Below, one piece after another: positions 33,030-43,772 of a stretch of DNA of 62,527 nt. The notes under the pieces are model-generated. The model saw nothing but the letters and a program-made list of their open reading frames with translations. It did not search any database and was not told where the DNA came from. This DNA comes from Oscillospiraceae bacterium (lineage in GTDB: Bacteria; Bacillota; Clostridia; Oscillospirales; CAG-272). Numbering within the stretch: the stretch's first letter is position 1; each line of letters begins with the position of its first letter. Location of the stretch: contig SVRM01000006.1 of the NCBI GenBank assembly GCA_015064785.1, forward strand, positions 1 to 62,527. Direction: 5' to 3'. Made by a program: the position numbers and the translations under genes.

Positions 33030-34532
33030 TTATGATTCGTATTCCTCAAAGAATTTGATGGCTTTTTCGATGCGCTTATCAAAAGGCAAGTGGTTTCGTT
33101 CGTAGTAGGAGGTGATATCGGCAGACTTCTGTTCCACCAGATACTGCGGCCAGAATGCTGCTCCGAATTCGCCGAAGACATAACCGAAGTCGAATACACG
33201 TCCGTCAAAGATCATGTCAAGCATTGCAACCGATTCTTCGTCGCGGGAACCCTTGGCCTTGAGGACAATGTCATAGAACGTCGGAACGGTGCGTTTGTAG
33301 CTTTCTGCGTTGAGCGCTTCCACAAGAATGCCGGTAAATTCGAGATCACCGACGGAAAGCGGGATGGCAAGTCCTTCGTGACCGCCGTCGACCATGGTGT
33401 AATAAGCATCCTGTGCTTCGTCCCACTTCGGATACGGAATGATGCCGTAGTCCGTTTCGAAGTCACGCAGTGCCGTTGCGGCGACCTTGAAGGTATTGGG
33501 CTGGAAGAGAACCTGATTGTTTAAGAACATGTCAAACGCGATGTTTTGTGTGTTGGAACCGGTCGGACTCTTGAGGTCCATAAAGGTACCCTCGGTGTTC
33601 CAGCAGAAGTCGATCAGCTTCTGGTACAGTTCGATGACTTTTTCATTGAAATAGTCCATGACAACGGTGCCGTCATCCTGCTTTTTCCCCAGTTTTTCGC
33701 CGAATGCCCAGAGGAATACATTGACGGGAGAACGCGGCCACATAGCAAAGCCGTAGAGATCCCCATCGTCCTCCTGGCCGTTGCCGTTGAGATCCTTATA
33801 GACCTGCTTTGTGTATTCGGCGAGGGTATCAATGGTCCATTTTCCGTCGTTTACCAGTGCATACATATCGGGAAGATCGTATTCTGCCGCAATCTGCTTG
33901 TTGTAGTACATACAGTAGGTCGAGTCGACGGTGGACAGTGCAAAGTCACCCATGGCGAGGAAGGCCTTGTCATCGTAGGTCAGGTCTTCCACGGTAGACT
34001 GTGACCACCACGGTTTTGTGAAATCGATGTGCGGCATGTCGTACCAGTTATAATAAATACCCTGGCTGACGGCGTTTCCGGCATAGATGATGTGTCCTGC
34101 AAACAGCTGGTATTCGTCATCGCCTGCCATGACGGAGTTTTTCAGGGTTCCCGTCAGACGTCCTTCCTCAATGACATTTGCTTCGATGACGACATTGAAG
34201 CGCTCCGAAACAACGGCGTTACGGAGGAAGATGGCATCGTCAAGTACATCGCCGGTTTCCTCCTGCATGATGTAATAATCTTCATATTCTTCGTCGCCGA
34301 GAATGCGGAAGGTTCTGCCGCCGAAATCCTGCTCGGGCAGGCCGTCGTCAACGAGCATACGCTGTTCCAGCGCATCGGGTTCTTCGGTTTCAACAGATGT
34401 TTCGATGGTGTTGTTCGAATCGGCGGGAAGATCATCGGGAGGTGTGATCATGCTGTCGGCGGCATCGCCGCAGGAGGCAAGGGAGGCTGTGAGCATGGCG
34501 GTAAGTAAAAGCGCGGTTGTCATTGTTTTCAT
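33030..34532 (-). CDS. Solute-binding lipoprotein, array member 1 (subgroup B)
   Basis: 500 residues; first gene of the array after the consensus promoter, with a GAGGG site. Lipobox LTASLASCGDA. Subgroup B blocks: LVDDGLPEQDFGGRTFRILG, WWSQSTVEDLTYDDKAFLAM, YCMYYNKQIAAEYDLPDMYA and loop DLNGNGQEDDGDLYG. EWTID/KWTIDTLAEYTKQVY precedes the loop as in all members. Very similar to member 3. Confidence 0.82.
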   Translation of the reverse strand: MKTMTTALLLTAMLTASLASCGDAADSMITPPDDLPADSNNTIETSVETEEPDALEQRMLVDDGLPEQDFGGRTFRILGDEEYEDYYIMQEETGDVLDDAIFLRNAVVSERFNVVIEANVIEEGRLTGTLKNSVMAGDDEYQLFAGHIIYAGNAVSQGIYYNWYDMPHIDFTKPWWSQSTVEDLTYDDKAFLAMGDFALSTVDSTYCMYYNKQIAAEYDLPDMYALVNDGKWTIDTLAEYTKQVYKDLNGNGQEDDGDLYGFAMWPRSPVNVFLWAFGEKLGKKQDDGTVVMDYFNEKVIELYQKLIDFCWNTEGTFMDLKSPTGSNTQNIAFDMFLNNQVLFQPNTFKVAATALRDFETDYGIIPYPKWDEAQDAYYTMVDGGHEGLAIPLSVGDLEFTGILVEALNAESYKRTVPTFYDIVLKAKGSRDEESVAMLDMIFDGRVFDFGYVFGEFGAAFWPQYLVEQKSADITSYYERNHLPFDKRIEKAIKFFEEYES

Positions 34533-34566
34533 AATGGTATCCCTCTTTTGGAATTTTGTTGTCTAC

Positions 34567-34595
34567 ATTATAATATAATTCACGGGCAATGTCAA
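34567..34595 (-). promoter_or_regulatory. Promoter of the six-gene solute-binding array
   Basis: Perfect TTGACA (34590-34595) and TATAAT (34567-34572) with a 17-bp spacer, 35 bp upstream of the first array gene. No other promoter of this quality was noticed within the array. Confidence 0.85.
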
Positions 34596-34638
34596 GACAA
34601 AAGGGCATGGATTTGAAAAAAAGCGTTGAAATTCTGCC

Positions 34639-34667
34639 TTGACAATTCCTCTGAAATCCGCTATAAT
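34639..34667 (+). promoter_or_regulatory. Promoter of the glycyl-radical activase gene
   Basis: Perfect TTGACA, 17-bp spacer and TATAAT, divergent from the array promoter with 43 bp between the two -35 boxes. Confidence 0.85.
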
Positions 34668-34705
34668 AAACATATCATGACATTCCCGAAAGGAGCTTCA
34701 TCGCC

Positions 34706-35614
34706 ATGCATGATTTGACCGTCCAAATTTTCAATATCCAGCGCTTTTCCGTGGATGACGGTCCGGGAATCCGCACCACCGTTTTCTTCAAGGGATGTCC
34801 GCTGTCGTGCATCTGGTGTCACAATCCCGAATCGCACCGCCGCGAGCCGGAATTGATGTACAACGCCCAGAAGTGCATCGGGTGCGGCGCCTGTACCACA
34901 GTCTGCGATCACGGCGGACATGCTGTCTCTGAGGCGGGGCATACACTTGACCGCACGAACTGCATCGGATGCGGCGCATGTGCCGGTATCTGCCCGACCA
35001 AGGCGGTGGAAATGGCAGGACGCGAAGAATCCATCGAATCGATTCTCAAAGAAGTCCTCGCCGATAAAATTTTTTATGAACAGTCCGGCGGCGGTATGAC
35101 TGTATCCGGCGGTGAACCGCTGTATCAGCCGGCGGCAGTCACTGCACTCTGCCGTGCCGCAAAGGAAGCAGGTCTGCATGTGGCCATGGAAACCTGCGGC
35201 TTTGCATCGGAAACGGTGGTGCGCAGTATCGCTCCCTGGGTGGATCTGTTCCTGTTTGATTACAAGGCACCCTCTGACGTGCATGAGTCGCTGACCGGTG
35301 TGCCGCAGAAGCCGATTCTCGATACGCTGGCACTGCTCTCGGCGCTTGGAAAGGATGTCATTCTGCGCTGTCCGGTGATTCCCGGCTGCAATGATACAGA
35401 CGGTCATTTTTCCGACATTGTCGCGCTGGCAAAGCGGTATGACAACATCCGTGAGGTACACCTGGAGCCGTATCATCCGCTCGGTATATCCAAATTGGAA
35501 CAGCTCGGACGTGAAGTCCGTTACGACAACCGCTCTTTTTTGGATGCCAATGCGCTTCAGACAAGAACTGAGGAAATGACACAGCAGTGCGGAAAAACGG
35601 TAAGGATTTCGTAA
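34706..35614 (+). CDS. Glycyl-radical enzyme activating protein
   Basis: 302 residues. Radical-SAM motif CPLSCIWC (Cys31-Cys35-Cys38, CX3CX2C) after FSVDDGPGIRTTVFFKG, then two ferredoxin-type 4Fe-4S sets (Cys57-60-63-67 and Cys86-89-92-96), VSGGEPL and the LEPYHPLGISK ending. Family members make the glycyl radical on pyruvate formate-lyase-like enzymes. The extra iron-sulfur insert marks the class acting on non-PFL enzymes (e.g. glycerol dehydratase-like) rather than PflA itself. No glycyl-radical enzyme gene is in this window, so its partner is elsewhere. Confidence 0.88.
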   Translation: MHDLTVQIFNIQRFSVDDGPGIRTTVFFKGCPLSCIWCHNPESHRREPELMYNAQKCIGCGACTTVCDHGGHAVSEAGHTLDRTNCIGCGACAGICPTKAVEMAGREESIESILKEVLADKIFYEQSGGGMTVSGGEPLYQPAAVTALCRAAKEAGLHVAMETCGFASETVVRSIAPWVDLFLFDYKAPSDVHESLTGVPQKPILDTLALLSALGKDVILRCPVIPGCNDTDGHFSDIVALAKRYDNIREVHLEPYHPLGISKLEQLGREVRYDNRSFLDANALQTRTEEMTQQCGKTVRIS

Positions 35615-35657
35615 TTGCATCCGACTGCGATTTCCGGTGAAACATCGATCCTATACA

Positions 35658-35702
35658 AACAGGCACAGTGTGACGTATGTGAATCGTTACACTGTGCCTG
35701 TT
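35658..35702. terminator. Long hairpin after the activase gene
   Basis: Perfect 14-bp stem AACAGGCACAGTGT/ACACTGTGCCTGTT with a 17-base loop, 43 bp after the stop codon. No strong T-tract, so termination is probable rather than certain. Confidence 0.5.
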
Positions 35703-35768
35703 CCGTGAAAACGCCCAAAAAATGTGGAAAAAATCGAAAAAATTCTTTTGGAAATTTGAATTACCCCA

Positions 35769-35797
35769 TTGACAAAATGCGCAATTTCGGGTATAAT
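35769..35797 (+). promoter_or_regulatory. Promoter of the DUF177-rpmF genes
   Basis: Perfect TTGACA, 17-bp spacer and TATAAT, 42 bp before the DUF177 start. Confidence 0.85.
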
Positions 35798-35838
35798 TTA
35801 GTAATGAATGATTGCTTGTGGGAAAGGAGCGATTGACC

Positions 35839-36456
35839 ATGCTGCTCGATATGACACAACTTCTCGGCGGCGCGGTGGATCGGCTTGATTTTTCCTATAC
35901 GCTGTCCGCAGAACGTGTTCCGTATGACGGGGCTTCAGTGATGGAGATTCCGGAGGACGGGGCGCAGATGACCGCTGACAACGGCGAACATGAGGGCGTG
36001 CTTCCCATCGTGTTTGACGATGTTGTTGTAACGGCACCTGTTGCGGTGCAGGGTACGGTTGTCAACCGTGCCGGATACATCGTGCTGACGGCGGAAGCGA
36101 GCATGTCATACAGAACCCACTGCGCAAGATGTCTTGCGGATGTGGAGGATACCGTGCGCTTCCTGTGCGAAAAGACGGTGGCTGACGAAAAAGGTCTGCT
36201 GCGTCTGGAAAACACGGAAAACGACGACTATGTACAGATCAAAGGTGGAAAGCTTGACCTCGACGCGCCGATCTGCGACGAGATTCTCCTGAGTTTTCCG
36301 ATGCGCATTCTCTGCTCAGAGGACTGCAAAGGGCTGTGTGCCGGCTGCGGTGCCGATCTGAACCGTGAGGTGTGCCGCTGTACAAAGAAAGAAGTTGACC
36401 CGCGTCTGGCAAAGCTGGCAGCATTGCTCGCAGAGATGCCCGACGATGAGGAATGA
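35839..36456 (+). CDS. DUF177 (YceD-like) protein
   Basis: Start at ATG 35839 after AAAGGAG; 205 residues. Conserved CARCL (Cys95, Cys98) in the middle and a Cys-rich end, CSEDCKGLCAGCGADL (Cys159, 163, 167, 170), are diagnostic of DUF177, which has been linked to 23S rRNA accumulation. It is encoded just before the ribosomal protein L32 gene, the family's near-universal neighbour, here 90 bp upstream. Confidence 0.88.
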   Translation: MLLDMTQLLGGAVDRLDFSYTLSAERVPYDGASVMEIPEDGAQMTADNGEHEGVLPIVFDDVVVTAPVAVQGTVVNRAGYIVLTAEASMSYRTHCARCLADVEDTVRFLCEKTVADEKGLLRLENTENDDYVQIKGGKLDLDAPICDEILLSFPMRILCSEDCKGLCAGCGADLNREVCRCTKKEVDPRLAKLAALLAEMPDDEE

Positions 36457-36545
36457 CGGAAATGAATCGGTGAAATATCCGGTTTAACGGCATCCGTACC
36501 AACAATAAAGAAAAACTACCGGGATATAAAGGGAGGACAAACGAC

Positions 36546-36722
36546 ATGGCAGTACCGAAGAAAAAAGTATCCAAAGCAAGAAGAGACAAGAGACGTTCCA
36601 ATGTCTGGAAGCTCGACCTGCCGGGCATGGTCAAGTGCCCCAAGTGCGGCGAATATAACCTCGCACACCGCGTCTGCAAGAACTGCGGCACCTATGACGG
36701 CAAGGTTGTCATCGAAAAGTAA
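36546..36722 (+). CDS. rpmF: Ribosomal protein L32
   Basis: 58 residues: [19 protein letters not shown], then CPKCGEYN (Cys31, Cys34) and CKNCGTY (Cys44, Cys47), the zinc-binding form of bL32 of the large ribosomal subunit. Start behind GGGAGGA. Too short for many gene-length cut-offs but unmistakable. Co-transcribed with DUF177. Confidence 0.96.
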   Translation: MAVPKKKVSKARRDKRRSNVWKLDLPGMVKCPKCGEYNLAHRVCKNCGTYDGKVVIEK

Positions 36723-36742
36723 TTTTCAAACGACAGAAAACA

Positions 36743-36790
36743 CGGGACTGTAACACGGGCAGGCATACCTGCTGCCGTACAGTCCCGATT
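36743..36790 (+). terminator. Nested hairpin terminator after rpmF
   Basis: Outer stem CGGGACTGTA/TACAGTCCCG (36743-36752 with 36778-36787) enclosing GCAGG/CCTGC, then ATTTT. It ends 23 bp before the next start codon, so some read-through into the DUF512 gene is possible. Confidence 0.65.
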
Positions 36791-36812
36791 TTCATGAAAA
36801 GAGGAGAACATC

Positions 36813-38123
36813 ATGGTAACAATTACCGCAGTCGTCCCCGGAACACCGGCGGCAAAGAAGGGTATTCGTGCAGGAGACGTTTTGCTGTCCGTCAACGGAC
36901 ATGACATCGGCGACGTCCTGGACTACCGCTTTTACCTTGCGGAAAAACAGCTGACGCTGCTTCTGCACCGCGGACCGGAGCTTGTCACCGTCAAAATGCG
37001 CAAGCAGGAATACGAGGACATCGGTCTGGAATTCGAGACATTTCTGATGGACAAACAGCACGCCTGCAAAAACAAGTGCGTGTTCTGCTTCATTGATCAG
37101 AATCCGCACGGAATGCGGGATGCGGTTTACTTCAAGGATGATGACTCCCGCATGTCATTTCTGATGGGCAGCTATGTTACACTGACCAATCTGACCGATG
37201 CCGATGTGGACCGCATCATCGACATGCATATGTCGCCGATTCATGTGTCTGTACATACTACCGATCCTGCGCTGCGCGTGCAGATGATGAAAAACCCGCG
37301 CTCCGGTGAGGTTCTTGCGTATCTGCGCCGGTTTGCCGATGCGGGCATTGTCCTCGAGTGCCAGATTGTGCTGTGTAAGGACATCAACGACGGGGAACAT
37401 CTGACGCGGACCATGCGTGACCTCTGCGCGTATCTGCCGGCGCTGTCGACCTGCTCCATTGTGCCCTGCGGGCTGACCGATCACAGAGAGGGACTGTGTC
37501 ATATCGAGCCGTTTACGCCCGGAGACTGTGCCGCAGTGCTTGACCGTGTTGCCGAGATTCAGAACGAATGCATCGAAACGCACGGCAGACCGGTGTTCTA
37601 CTGCTCCGATGAATTTTATCTCAAATCCGGCAGAGACTTCCCGGAGGGTGCCTTTTACGATGATTACGCGCAGATTGAAAACGGGGTTGGCATGATTCCG
37701 TCGATGCGCGATGAGTTCGACTGCCGCATGGAGGATCTGACCGATGCGGAGCGTGCGGTATGCCGTGAGGTTTCCGCCGCAACGGGATATGCTGCGTATC
37801 CGTTCTTATCCTCGCTCTGTGAACGGCTGATGCGCGAGGTACCCGGACTGCGGGTGCATCTTTACCCGATCGAAAACCGTTTCTTCGGTCGGAATATTAC
37901 CGTTGCCGGACTTGTCACCGGAGGGGATCTGACAGAACAGCTACGCGGAAAGCCGCTGGGTGAGACGCTGTGCATTCCGTCTGTCATGCTTCGCCATGAG
38001 GGAGACTTGTTTCTTGACAATGTCTCCGTGGATACGGCCGGGGAAACACTCGGTGTACCGCTGACCGTGGTTGACTGTGCATACGGTGCGGATGCGTTTG
38101 TCGATGCGCTGCTGGGACTTTGA
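36813..38123 (+). CDS. DUF512 radical-SAM-like protein with PDZ domain
   Basis: 436 residues. Residues 1-65 form a PDZ-like domain (VVPGTPAAKKGIRAGDVLLS). Then CKNKCVFCF (Cys85, Cys89, Cys92, CX3CX2C) in a radical-SAM-like barrel, with GSYVTLTNLTDADVDRII and HVSVHTTDP, then the DUF512 C-terminal domain (YPIENRFFGRNITVAGLVTG). A conserved Clostridia protein of unknown reaction. AGAGGAG precedes the ATG. Confidence 0.88.
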   Translation: MVTITAVVPGTPAAKKGIRAGDVLLSVNGHDIGDVLDYRFYLAEKQLTLLLHRGPELVTVKMRKQEYEDIGLEFETFLMDKQHACKNKCVFCFIDQNPHGMRDAVYFKDDDSRMSFLMGSYVTLTNLTDADVDRIIDMHMSPIHVSVHTTDPALRVQMMKNPRSGEVLAYLRRFADAGIVLECQIVLCKDINDGEHLTRTMRDLCAYLPALSTCSIVPCGLTDHREGLCHIEPFTPGDCAAVLDRVAEIQNECIETHGRPVFYCSDEFYLKSGRDFPEGAFYDDYAQIENGVGMIPSMRDEFDCRMEDLTDAERAVCREVSAATGYAAYPFLSSLCERLMREVPGLRVHLYPIENRFFGRNITVAGLVTGGDLTEQLRGKPLGETLCIPSVMLRHEGDLFLDNVSVDTAGETLGVPLTVVDCAYGADAFVDALLGL

Positions 38124-38153
38124 AAACATGTTCTGCATGTCTGCAAAAAAGTA

Positions 38154-38182
38154 TTGAAAAAAACGCAGATTTGTGGTATCCT
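38154..38182 (+). promoter_or_regulatory. Possible promoter of pth
   Basis: TTGAAA, 17-bp spacer and TATCCT; weaker than the others, but in the only gap before pth. Confidence 0.45.
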
Positions 38183-38278
38183 ATATCATATGAAAATAAC
38201 ATAAAGCGGAAGCGGGATTACATTCCGCATTCCGCCTTTTGTCGTCTGGAAATGTAACTGGAAAAGGAAAGAACCAAT

Positions 38279-38914
38279 ATGGCTGATATTTTTGATCTGT
38301 TCAAGAAAATTGAATCCGCACCTGCGTCGAAGTCCGGGCAGGTTTCGTGGCTGATTGTGGGGCTGGGCAACCCCGGCACGGAATATGTCCGCACGCGCCA
38401 CAACGTCGGTTTTGCAGCGATTGATGCGCTGGCACAGTCGATCGGCGTGAAAATCGACCGTGCAAAGTACCATGCACTGATCGGTGAGGCGGTCATCGAC
38501 GGTCAGCGCGTGATTCTGATGAAGCCGCAGACCTTCATGAACGCCTCCGGCAAAGCCGTTGCGGAAGCGGCGAACTTTTATAAGCTGAACCCCGATCACA
38601 TTCTCGTCTACTCCGATGATATTTCCTTGGCTCCCGGTCGTCTGCGTGTCCGTAAAAACGGTTCCGCCGGCGGTCACAACGGGCTGAAGAGCATCATCGA
38701 ATGCATCGGCTCTCAGGAATTTCCGCGCATCAAGATCGGTGTCGGACAGAAGCCAACACCGGAATACGATCTCGCCGACTGGGTGCTCGGCAAGCTGCCG
38801 CTGGCAGACGGAGACGCGGTTGACGCGCGTCACGCCGATCTGATTGCCGGTACGAAAGCGGTACTGAACGAGGATTACGATCTCGCGGCGCGAATCTGCA
38901 ACGGCGGGAAGTGA
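38279..38914 (+). CDS. pth: Peptidyl-tRNA hydrolase
   Basis: 211 residues. VGLGNPGTEYVRTRHNVGF places the catalytic His at 41 (His20 in E. coli) with Asn31; MKPQTFMNASG and GSAGGHNGLKS complete the active site. It releases tRNA from dropped peptidyl-tRNA. An N-terminal extension of about 20 residues (ADIFDLFKKIESAPASKSG) precedes the fold. pth followed by mfd is a common Firmicute order; here a MITE sits between them. Confidence 0.95.
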   Translation: MADIFDLFKKIESAPASKSGQVSWLIVGLGNPGTEYVRTRHNVGFAAIDALAQSIGVKIDRAKYHALIGEAVIDGQRVILMKPQTFMNASGKAVAEAANFYKLNPDHILVYSDDISLAPGRLRVRKNGSAGGHNGLKSIIECIGSQEFPRIKIGVGQKPTPEYDLADWVLGKLPLADGDAVDARHADLIAGTKAVLNEDYDLAARICNGGK

Positions 38915-38952
38915 GATTGAAATTCAACGATGGCGGTGACGATTCCGTATCC

Positions 38953-39177
38953 AAGCCTTCCTTGGTGAGGGAAGGTGGATTTCGATGAAAACGCCCCAGC
39001 GTTTTTATCGAAAGACGGATGAGTCGTTTTCTGATAACATCCTTATCATATAATCTTATTTTCACATTCATATATCCGTTTTTCTTGTACTTTCTCTACG
39101 GCTTTCCAGCGTTTTTTTCTGGACAACGACTCATCCGTCACGCCCAAGGCGCGACACCTTCCCTCACCAGGGAAGGC
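38953..39177. mobile_element. MITE with hairpin-containing inverted repeats, no gene
   Basis: The left arm (38953-39026) begins AAGCCTTCC-TTGGTGAGGGAAGG and ends GACGGATGAGTCG; the right arm (39127-39177) is its inverted counterpart (CGACTCATCCGTC ... GGGAAGGC). Each arm holds an outer CCTTCCC/GGGAAGG hairpin and an inner hairpin whose stem sequence differs between arms. About 100 bp of AT-rich sequence with no coding potential lie between. It matches the arms of the DUF559 element at 51053-51601, so it is probably a non-autonomous derivative. Located between pth and mfd. Confidence 0.75.
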
Positions 39178-39268
39178 AGAAGATGCCTGCGGCATCTTTG
39201 AATAAGTAAACTGTCACCGTATCTGTTACCCGTAAACCATGTAACGAACATTTCCGAAAGGAACCCCT

Positions 39269-43048
<3,780 letters not shown>

Positions 43049-43053
43049 ATGAT

Positions 43054-43091
43054 AAAGTGACGCTGACGGATGTTCCGGGCGTCACTTTTTT
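43054..43091. terminator. Bidirectional terminator after mfd
   Basis: Stem AAGTGACGC/GCGTCACTT with T-tract; lies between mfd and the convergent XRE regulator gene. Confidence 0.8.
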
Positions 43092-43097
43092 GTGGGG

Positions 43098-43343
43098 TTA
43101 TGGGGTTTTGGAGAACAGTCTGGCCGCCGGAATGCCGAACGCATCGGACGCTGTCAGAACGACCCGTGCCGACAGCCGCGGCGGCATCTCTCCCCGCTCA
43201 ATCATCTGCCACGAATGGACTCCGATGCCGAGGATATGCGCCATTTGTTTTTGGGTGAGATTGTGTTTTTGGCGGAGACAGGAGAGGTTTTTGAGGAGGT
43301 TTTCACTTTCATTTACGCATTGCCGATGACTTGATTCGTTCAT
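43098..43343 (-). CDS. XRE-family transcriptional regulator
   Basis: 81 residues. The helix-turn-helix occupies about 18-72: LSCLRQKHNLTQKQMAHILG, then GVHSWQMIERGEMPPRL. Start behind AAGGAG. Divergent from a second XRE gene; its promoter (TTGACA/TATAAT, 17-bp spacer) contains operator-like dyads, suggesting control by one or both regulators. Confidence 0.82.
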   Translation of the reverse strand: MNESSHRQCVNESENLLKNLSCLRQKHNLTQKQMAHILGIGVHSWQMIERGEMPPRLSARVVLTASDAFGIPAARLFSKTP

Positions 43344-43384
43344 TTTCTCTTCTCCTTTTACATCTAATAATTGTAATCGTGTTT

Positions 43385-43413
43385 ATTATACAACTTTTCG
43401 ATGTAATTGTCAA
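43385..43413 (-). promoter_or_regulatory. Promoter of the minus-strand XRE gene
   Basis: Perfect TTGACA (43408-43413), 17-bp spacer and TATAAT (43385-43390). Overlaps the GATGTA/TACATC dyad. Confidence 0.85.
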
Positions 43414-43439
43414 TACATCTTTTAATTGTAAGGTACAAT
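43400..43439. promoter_or_regulatory. Operator-like dyads between divergent XRE genes
   Basis: GATGTA-attgtcaa-TACATC (43400-43419) covers the -35 of the minus promoter, and ATTGTA-agg-TACAAT (43425-43439) lies just upstream of the plus-strand gene. Confidence 0.6.
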
Positions 43440-43467
43440 ATAGAAAAAAGTATGGAGCACATCAATT

Positions 43468-43689
43468 ATGTACCGAATCAAAGATTTACGAGAAGATCAT
43501 GATCTGAATCAATCCGTCATTGCGGCTGTCATCGGAACAACACAACAGCAATACAGCAAGATCGAAAACGGAAAATCGGATATCAGCGGCGAAAAACTGA
43601 TATTACTTGCACAGTATTATAATGTTTCCGTGGATTATATCCTTGGATTGGTCGATGAACCGAAACCTCTATATCAAAAGAAAAAATAA
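43468..43689 (+). CDS. XRE-family transcriptional regulator
   Basis: 73 residues, almost entirely helix-turn-helix: IKDLREDHDLNQSVIAAVIG, TTQQQYSKIENGKSDISGEK, LAQYYNVSVDYILGL. This is the compact form common in Firmicutes. GGAG site before ATG. Divergent from the 43098 regulator; the second dyad (ATTGTA/TACAAT) is immediately upstream, which fits autoregulation. Confidence 0.85.
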   Translation: MYRIKDLREDHDLNQSVIAAVIGTTQQQYSKIENGKSDISGEKLILLAQYYNVSVDYILGLVDEPKPLYQKKK

Positions 43690-43709
43690 CCGAAAGAGGC
43701 TCATGTCTA

Positions 43710-43738
43710 TTGACAATTCCATGTTTATCTGCTACACT
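43710..43738 (+). promoter_or_regulatory. Promoter of the GH127-like gene
   Basis: TTGACA, 17-bp spacer, TACACT; 35 bp before ATG 43773, which excludes the longer reading frame starting at 43710. Confidence 0.65.
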
Positions 43739-43772
43739 AACACCAATGAATTACAAACGGAGGAACCCCACC

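Noticed and set aside
35658-35702. Sixth copy of the GTGTAACGATACAC motif
   Set aside because: It contains GAATCGTTACAC within a larger 14-bp hairpin but lacks the second GTGTA arm in register; more likely a terminator.
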